Program-made: the position numbers and the translations under genes
In this document: positions 59,322 through 64,000 of the stretch, in pieces
Numbering within the stretch: position 1 is the stretch's first letter
Layout of the letters: each line of letters opens with the position of its first letter
The notes under the pieces: generated by a model
The model's input: only the letters and a program-made list of their open reading frames with translations
What the model was told of the DNA's origin: nothing
Databases searched by the model: none
DNA from: an uncultured Halomonas sp.
GTDB taxonomy: Bacteria; Pseudomonadota; Gammaproteobacteria; Pseudomonadales; Halomonadaceae
Direction: 5' to 3'
NCBI RefSeq assembly: GCF_947500835.1
Contig: NZ_CANMTQ010000002.1
Coordinates: 338,057 to 402,056 of the forward strand
DNA: 64,000 bases

Positions 59322-60332
59322 ATGAAAAGGTACGTAATAAGTGGATGCTCCGTGTTGGCATTGACACTGGCCGTTTCCGCCGCCAATGCCGATGCCCTTT
59401 CTGCTGGGGGCAGTGGCGGTTATTCCAACGGCGGCTATGGCGGTTATGGCGGCAATGGCCACGGCAACGGGTATGGTGAAGGATATAGCGATGCCTACTC
59501 CGACAACTACGGCCGAAACGACGACTACAGCGACGATAACAATATTTACAGCGAAGCCACCTCCGGCGATGCAGACGGTCGTGGCAACGGCTATGGCACG
59601 GGCGGTTACGGTGGCATGGGCGGTTATGGGGGAAGCACCGGCGATGGCGGTGACGCCTGGGCCATGAGCGACTCCTACAACACCAAGGTCGACGTGGTCG
59701 CCTACCAGACGCTGGATTCGTCGGTGTCCGGGTCGAGCGTTCGAGTATATGGCGGCAATGGCGCTCGTGGCGGTGATGGCGGTAATGGCGACTATGCCAA
59801 CGCCGATTCCAATGCCTACTCCTATGGCGGTAATGGTGGCGATGGCGAAGGCGGCAACGGCGGCGACTCCTACGCCTCTGGTGGCAACGGTGGTGATGGT
59901 GGCTATGGCGGCTATGGTGGCGAAGGCGGTTATGGCGGTGATGGTGAAGGGGGCAACTCCAGGAGATATGGCGGCGACGCTGGTTACGGCGAGGGTGGCA
60001 ATGGTGGTGATGGGGGTTATGGTGGCGAAGGCGGCTATGGCGGTGAAGGTGGCTATGGCAGATCCGGCGATGGTGGCTACTCCTATGGCGAAGGCGGTGA
60101 CGGTGGCTACGCCAATGCGGCAGGCGGTGACACCAGAGCTTATGGCGGTGATGGGGGCTACGGGGGTGACGGTGGTAATGGCAGCGGCGGTGTGCTCTAT
60201 ACCGGCAGTGCCAGCATGTCCGTGGGCGCCTTCGGCGGGATCGCCAACATGAACCTGTCCACCGGTCTCTACAACTCACAGCAGGTCGCGACCAACGTTG
60301 CAGCCCACAGTGGTGTAAGTATCGGTAATTGA
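59322..60332 (+). CDS. Secreted Gly/Tyr-rich repeat protein
   Basis: A 336-residue exported protein with a Sec signal (MKRYVISGCSVLALTLAVSA, cleaved after ANA or ADA). The mature protein is extremely rich in Gly with Tyr, Asn, Asp and Ser: repeated GGYGG, GGNGG and GEGGY units from about residue 30 to 295, interrupted by a non-repetitive segment near 115-140 (TKVDVVAYQTLDSSVSGS). The C-terminus (about 300-336) is non-repeat and includes NLSTGLYN. The composition suits a self-assembling or matrix protein, not an enzyme. The ATG at 59322 follows GGAG. Confidence 0.85.
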   Translation: MKRYVISGCSVLALTLAVSAANADALSAGGSGGYSNGGYGGYGGNGHGNGYGEGYSDAYSDNYGRNDDYSDDNNIYSEATSGDADGRGNGYGTGGYGGMGGYGGSTGDGGDAWAMSDSYNTKVDVVAYQTLDSSVSGSSVRVYGGNGARGGDGGNGDYANADSNAYSYGGNGGDGEGGNGGDSYASGGNGGDGGYGGYGGEGGYGGDGEGGNSRRYGGDAGYGEGGNGGDGGYGGEGGYGGEGGYGRSGDGGYSYGEGGDGGYANAAGGDTRAYGGDGGYGGDGGNGSGGVLYTGSASMSVGAFGGIANMNLSTGLYNSQQVATNVAAHSGVSIGN

Positions 60333-60411
60333 ACTAATCGACAATACACGTCGAGGTCGGCGAACCCAGGTGTTCGCCGACCCTTTCAGGTTCGATTGGG
60401 AGCACGGCATC

Positions 60412-60819
60412 ATGATCACTTTCGTCAAACAACATCGTCGTTCGAGGATGAATACTCTTCTCTTGATAACGTCGGTCGTATTGAACGTCGTTTTACTGGG
60501 TACCGCCCTCGCCTTCGAAAAAGCGGACCCCGCGCAGGCATATTCAGCATTGGATGATTTGAACGGTCTTAGCGCCAACGAGCTCGAGCAGTTTCGCGGA
60601 CGCGAGAACAAGGCGCTCATCAACGTACAAAGTATCCAGGATCTCAAGACGATCGCCAGCGACAATTCGGTCATGGCCAACAGCGTAATTTCAGGGCCTA
60701 TCACGCTTGAATCTCGTGCATTGGACAGTTTCGATGGTGTCGGTCTGTTCAACATCATGACCGGCCATAACAATGCGGTTACCAGTGCGGTGGGTATCAG
60801 CATTCATCTGGCTGAATAA
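60412..60819 (+). CDS. Small exported protein with double-glycine-like leader
   Basis: A 135-residue protein with an N-terminal hydrophobic export signal (about residues 14-34). Next comes NGLSANELEQFRGR at 51-64, which matches the LSxxEL-x2-F-x-G-x pattern of double-glycine leaders with Arg in place of the second Gly. The C-terminus (NIMTGHNN, then GISI) resembles that of the repeat protein. I chose the ATG at 60412 because GGGAG lies upstream; 60448 is an alternative. No database family is known to me. Confidence 0.72.
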   Translation: MITFVKQHRRSRMNTLLLITSVVLNVVLLGTALAFEKADPAQAYSALDDLNGLSANELEQFRGRENKALINVQSIQDLKTIASDNSVMANSVISGPITLESRALDSFDGVGLFNIMTGHNNAVTSAVGISIHLAE

Positions 60820-60879
60820 TGCTGGATTCGATGTGAACCTTGCCCTGCTATTGATGTGGCGCCATTGGAAGAAAGTGTC

Positions 60880-61587
60880 ATGCAACAACGACTATATCGA
60901 TTCGTGGTGATTCTCTCGGCATCCTGCTGGGGGTTGACGGCAATGAATGTTGAAGCCGGCCCCGTTGCAATCAATGGCTCGTTTGGCAATTACAATATCG
61001 AGGCCAGAAGCCTGCGTGAAATGCGTTGGGATAACGTAGTTCGACAGCAATATGATTTCAGCTGCGGTTCGGCAGCGGTCGCCACGCTACTGACCTATCA
61101 CTATGGACGTGAGACCAGCGAAGCCGAAGTATTCAAGACCATGTTTCGCGAAGGAAACAGAGACAAGATCCAGGCCCAAGGGTTCTCCATGCTGGATATG
61201 AAGCGCTATCTGGATTACAGGGGATTGAATGCAGATGGCTTCAAGATGGCACTGAACGATTTCGTCAAGATCGGCGTACCGGCCATTACTCTAATCAATA
61301 CGCGGGGTTACAAGCACTTCGTGGTCGTCAAAGGTACCGATGAGGACGAGGTGTTGATAGGAGACCCGGCCGCCGGCACCGTGGTTGTAACCAAATCCAA
61401 CTTTGAATCCATGTGGAGCGGTGTAGTGCTGGGAGCGCGGCAAGACGTCGAGCTGGCCCGTCAGAATTTCAATAGCGAGAGGGATTGGCGTGTTCGACCC
61501 GATTCTCCGCTCAAGCAGGGAATCAGCCGTGCCGGAATGGGCTCGATGTTATTGACGCTTCCCGGCGCCAATGAACTGGCCAAGTGA
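60880..61587 (+). CDS. Exported stand-alone C39 cysteine peptidase
   Basis: A 235-residue peptidase with a signal sequence (about 1-26) and a C39 domain but no ABC transporter parts, so it should act in the periplasm. The catalytic set is complete: oxyanion Gln56, Cys62 in FSCGSAA, His146 in GYKHFVVV and Asp162 in IGDPAAG. C39 enzymes cleave after Gly-Gly-type leaders. FapD of the Pseudomonas amyloid system is of this class. Its targets are probably the proteins before and after it. Confidence 0.85.
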   Translation: MQQRLYRFVVILSASCWGLTAMNVEAGPVAINGSFGNYNIEARSLREMRWDNVVRQQYDFSCGSAAVATLLTYHYGRETSEAEVFKTMFREGNRDKIQAQGFSMLDMKRYLDYRGLNADGFKMALNDFVKIGVPAITLINTRGYKHFVVVKGTDEDEVLIGDPAAGTVVVTKSNFESMWSGVVLGARQDVELARQNFNSERDWRVRPDSPLKQGISRAGMGSMLLTLPGANELAK

Positions 61588-61606
61588 GTCTTGTAGGAGC
61601 AGGCAC

Positions 61607-62281
61607 ATGGGCACAACAACAATGGCACATGAATCACGCAGGCTGCGGGTATTGATACTCGGTGCATTCATGGCGCTGAGCGTAGGGCAAGCCGGCGCCG
61701 GGTCAACCGGGAATCGCTTATTCAACGAGCTCAGTGCAGCGTCGCCATCGATGCCGCAAGAGGTCGTCTTTCGTCATGCGAATATCATCCCAGATTCAAT
61801 GCTCGACGATCTACGCGGTGGGTTCAGCGCGAACGGACTGGACATGAGCTTTGGCGCGACCTTGCGTACCATGATCGACGATATCCGTCTGGAAACCGTG
61901 ATGAATATCAGTCAGGCCGGCGCCGATATCGTGTCACAGAACGTTGAGTCCATCCCCTCCTTTGTCAACGAAGTGCCATCTCAGCCAGCACAGGCCTCTG
62001 TGGTAGGACCGAATACTGGCCAACCGATCACTGCACTCACTCCCCGGGGCATCAATCTGGCCGGATTGGAGAATTTTTCAGGACTGGTGGTGGAAGATGC
62101 CAAGGGTTTTTCCGCAGCGCTTCATAATCTCACCCAGGATGCGATATTGAGTACCGTCGTCAGCAATGCATCGGGCCGAGATATTCGTCAGCAGCTCGAC
62201 ATACGCCTGGATATCCATAACATGGAAGCGCTTCGCGCGGCTCAGACACGCACGCGTATTGCCAACTCCCGGGGCTTCTAG
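61607..62281 (+). CDS. Exported protein with double-glycine motif
   Basis: A 224-residue exported protein (hydrophobic segment about 13-31, AGAG cleavage region). The stretch IPDSMLDDLRGGFSANG places Gly-Gly at residues 71-72 in the setting of a double-glycine leader. The remainder is rich in Asn, Ser and Gly and has no known domain. GGAG lies seven bases before the ATG at 61607. Its stop is 17 bases from the convergent barrel gene. Confidence 0.72.
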   Translation: MGTTTMAHESRRLRVLILGAFMALSVGQAGAGSTGNRLFNELSAASPSMPQEVVFRHANIIPDSMLDDLRGGFSANGLDMSFGATLRTMIDDIRLETVMNISQAGADIVSQNVESIPSFVNEVPSQPAQASVVGPNTGQPITALTPRGINLAGLENFSGLVVEDAKGFSAALHNLTQDAILSTVVSNASGRDIRQQLDIRLDIHNMEALRAAQTRTRIANSRGF

Positions 62282-62297
62282 AGCATTGCAGATTTTT

Positions 62298-63371
62298 CTA
62301 GAAAGCGTCCATGCCAAAGGGAACGCGCAGTGTCAGTAGCGTATCCGGGGCGTCCTCTGTCACGCCCAGCTCCAGGCCAAGGTTGAGCGCGGTATCCGGA
62401 TTGACCTGATAGGACCAGCCTAGAAGCAGGGCTCCCACATTGAGCGTACTGGACTCCTGTCGCGAAGAAGCGCCGGAAGTGACATCGACAAGCTCGGTTT
62501 CCGTCTCCTCGATGAAATCGTTCTTGAAGCCCAGGGTAAAGGCAGCCCTCTCGTTGATCGAATAGGCCATACCGAAGCTCAACCGTAGTGCATTGCCCGG
62601 GTCAACCTCGCCGACATTGGTCGGCCCTACCCGTTCATTGATGTCATCCTCTAGATTGAACAAATAGCCCAGATTGGCAAAAAACACCGCCGGATCCGAA
62701 GGATAGAGCATGGTCAGACTCGGTTCGATGGAGTGAAATCCTGACCCTGTGGCCAGCTCCTGCTCAAGACCATCCGCGTCCCGTGATACGTCGAAAGGCC
62801 CTTCTCCGGTCACTGTCTTGTAACGCAAATTGCCGATGAAATAGGGCCAGCCATGACGGCCATCGTTGATTTGATAACGTGCTGCCAGCTCGATATCCCC
62901 CAGGCCGTCGCTGGAAAGATCACGAACGATATTGGTACCCTCTGTATCAGCGACTACGGCATTGAGGGTGTCATCCCGGTACACATAGGGTACTTTCAAT
63001 TCGAGTTCGAGACGGTTGGTAATCCCGAGGCGTGCCGTTACCGAAGCGGTCCAGGTATCACGATCTGCATCCTCGATATCAAAAACGCCGATCAGTAACG
63101 TGCTGAGAATCTCGATACCTCGAAACGTCACTCGATTCACGCTGGAATGGGAATATTGCAACGCCGGTTCCAGAACCAGTCGGCCTTTAGGTGTCAGTAC
63201 ACCGCCAATTTCTGCGGGTATGCCTTGTGCCTCAGGCGGGGTCGTCGGTGCGGCAGGGGGTGCCTGTCCGACAGGCGTCCGTTGGCCTGCGCCCTGTTGT
63301 GCCAGAATGGCTTCCGAGGCCAATATCGATGCGATGACAAGGATGGCACTCTTGATAGGGACTTTTTTCAT
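62298..63371 (-). CDS. Outer-membrane beta-barrel protein (MetA_deg-like)
   Basis: A 357-residue protein with a Sec signal (MKKVPIKSAILVIASILASE), a Pro/Ala-rich linker near residues 30-50, then amphipathic strands and a C-terminal Phe, typical of outer-membrane barrels. It resembles the family annotated as 'MetA pathway of phenol degradation' transporters, a name that says nothing about function here. It is convergent with the matrix gene cluster and may be its exporter, as FapF is for Fap. The start follows GAGG. Confidence 0.78.
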   Translation of the reverse strand: MKKVPIKSAILVIASILASEAILAQQGAGQRTPVGQAPPAAPTTPPEAQGIPAEIGGVLTPKGRLVLEPALQYSHSSVNRVTFRGIEILSTLLIGVFDIEDADRDTWTASVTARLGITNRLELELKVPYVYRDDTLNAVVADTEGTNIVRDLSSDGLGDIELAARYQINDGRHGWPYFIGNLRYKTVTGEGPFDVSRDADGLEQELATGSGFHSIEPSLTMLYPSDPAVFFANLGYLFNLEDDINERVGPTNVGEVDPGNALRLSFGMAYSINERAAFTLGFKNDFIEETETELVDVTSGASSRQESSTLNVGALLLGWSYQVNPDTALNLGLELGVTEDAPDTLLTLRVPFGMDAF

Positions 63372-63515
63372 GATTTCGATCCTCGTGTTGCTGCCTGATT
63401 TGCACGAATTGTTTTTGTGACCATCCTGTACTGGACCTAGGGTTACAGAATTTCAGTGTTGTCGGCGATATCAACCATGGCTACCAGATCAAGTTGAATC
63501 AGAATAGCCGAACTA

Positions 63516-63977
63516 TCAGGCGGCATTGATCGGTTGAATCAGCTTCTTATCGCCATGATGCCGGCAAATATTATGCTTTTCGATCAGGCGGTAGAGAGTT
63601 ACTCGAGAAACATCGAGATCCTTGGCGGCTTCCCGGATATTATTCTTGCTACGGGCCAATGCAGCCTTTATCACGTCGTGCTCGGCGATATGGCGAGCCT
63701 GTTCCAAGGTCAATGAATGGCGAAAATAATGACGTCGTTCCAGACCAAGATCGATGGGCCTGATCAAGCGGTTTTCACAAAGTATCATGGCGCGGCGAAT
63801 ACGATTGATAAGTTCGCGCACATTGCCCGGCCAGTGGTATTGTCTTAGCAGGATAAGCGCATCATGACTGAAGGCTCGAACTGTCATTGATTTCCTATCC
63901 AGGAATTTGTCGAAGAAATAGTGGGCGGTCTCAATGAACAAGTGCAACACGTGACCCATCAGGTACGGTGTTGCCAT
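63516..63977 (-). CDS. C-terminal part of a sigma-54 activator (Fis-type HTH), possibly truncated
   Basis: A 153-residue reading frame with the end of an AAA+ sigma-54 activator domain (HYFFDKFL, then YHWPGNVRELINRIRRAM) and a Fis-type HTH (NNIREAAKDLDVSRVTLYRL, about 115-134). The sequence before the ATG at 63977 has two in-frame stops (TAG and TGA within 20 bases), although activator-like similarity seems to continue up to them. It is either an unusually short regulator or a truncated or frameshifted gene. It lies beside the matrix cluster, which has a sigma-54 promoter. Confidence 0.72.
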   Translation of the reverse strand: MATPYLMGHVLHLFIETAHYFFDKFLDRKSMTVRAFSHDALILLRQYHWPGNVRELINRIRRAMILCENRLIRPIDLGLERRHYFRHSLTLEQARHIAEHDVIKAALARSKNNIREAAKDLDVSRVTLYRLIEKHNICRHHGDKKLIQPINAA

Positions 63978-64000
63978 GACTCACAGCTATCGCCATCTCT

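Noticed and set aside
59320..60279. Long antisense and +2-frame open reading frames over the Gly-rich gene (His/Arg-rich and Met/Ala/Val-rich products)
   Set aside because: They are by-products of the GGTGGCGGT-type codon repeats, which lack stops in several frames; no ribosome site or signal supports them.

Overview
The window reads as a gammaproteobacterial chromosome segment, most likely from the Halomonadaceae (Halomonas-like). This rests on protein composition (acidic, GC-rich coding) and on gene order shared with pseudomonads: gmk-rpoZ-spoT-ridA, oxyR-recG, ubiCA-phoBR, glmS-glmU-atp, parAB-rsmG-mnmG. The genus is an inference; no rRNA gene is present. No tRNA, CRISPR array, prophage or complete insertion sequence was seen.

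Layout. 0-20 kb is housekeeping: an MFS transporter, gmk, rpoZ, spoT and ridA, an SDR-type epimerase, oxyR-recG, a YccS-like membrane protein, HU, a rubredoxin reductase, ubiC and ubiA separated by a small MITE, Pho-box-controlled phoBR, cysZ, phoU and a thioesterase. 19.5-27 kb is respiratory and transport: an orphan TRAP binding protein, then a torC-torD-torA operon whose cytochrome is an unusual hybrid, and a divergent OprP-type porin. 27-36 kb holds uvrD, hexR, a sodium:solute symporter, a DUF72 protein and glmS/glmU. 36.6-43.8 kb is the complete atpIBEFHAGDC operon. 43.9-48.8 kb holds parB-parA-rsmG-mnmG and, upstream of mnmG, an AT-rich region with nine DnaA-box-like sites that I call the chromosomal origin. 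48.8-58.9 kb has a glnHPQ-type ABC transporter, erpA, argC, a CLC chloride channel, hemJ-thiD, hemL and a fused APH/P-loop kinase.

The most interesting part is 59.0-64.0 kb. A sigma-54 promoter with an upstream palindrome drives four genes: a secreted Gly/Tyr/Asn/Asp-rich repeat protein, a small exported protein, a Sec-exported stand-alone C39 cysteine peptidase and a second exported protein. Both non-repeat exported proteins carry a double-glycine-leader-like motif after the signal peptide, the kind of site C39 peptidases cut. Facing them are an outer-membrane beta-barrel gene and the C-terminal part of a sigma-54 activator with a Fis-type HTH. The logic resembles the Pseudomonas Fap amyloid system (repeat protein, C39 peptidase FapD, barrel FapF), but the proteins are not recognisable Fap members. 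I propose a dedicated surface-matrix or amyloid-like secretion system.
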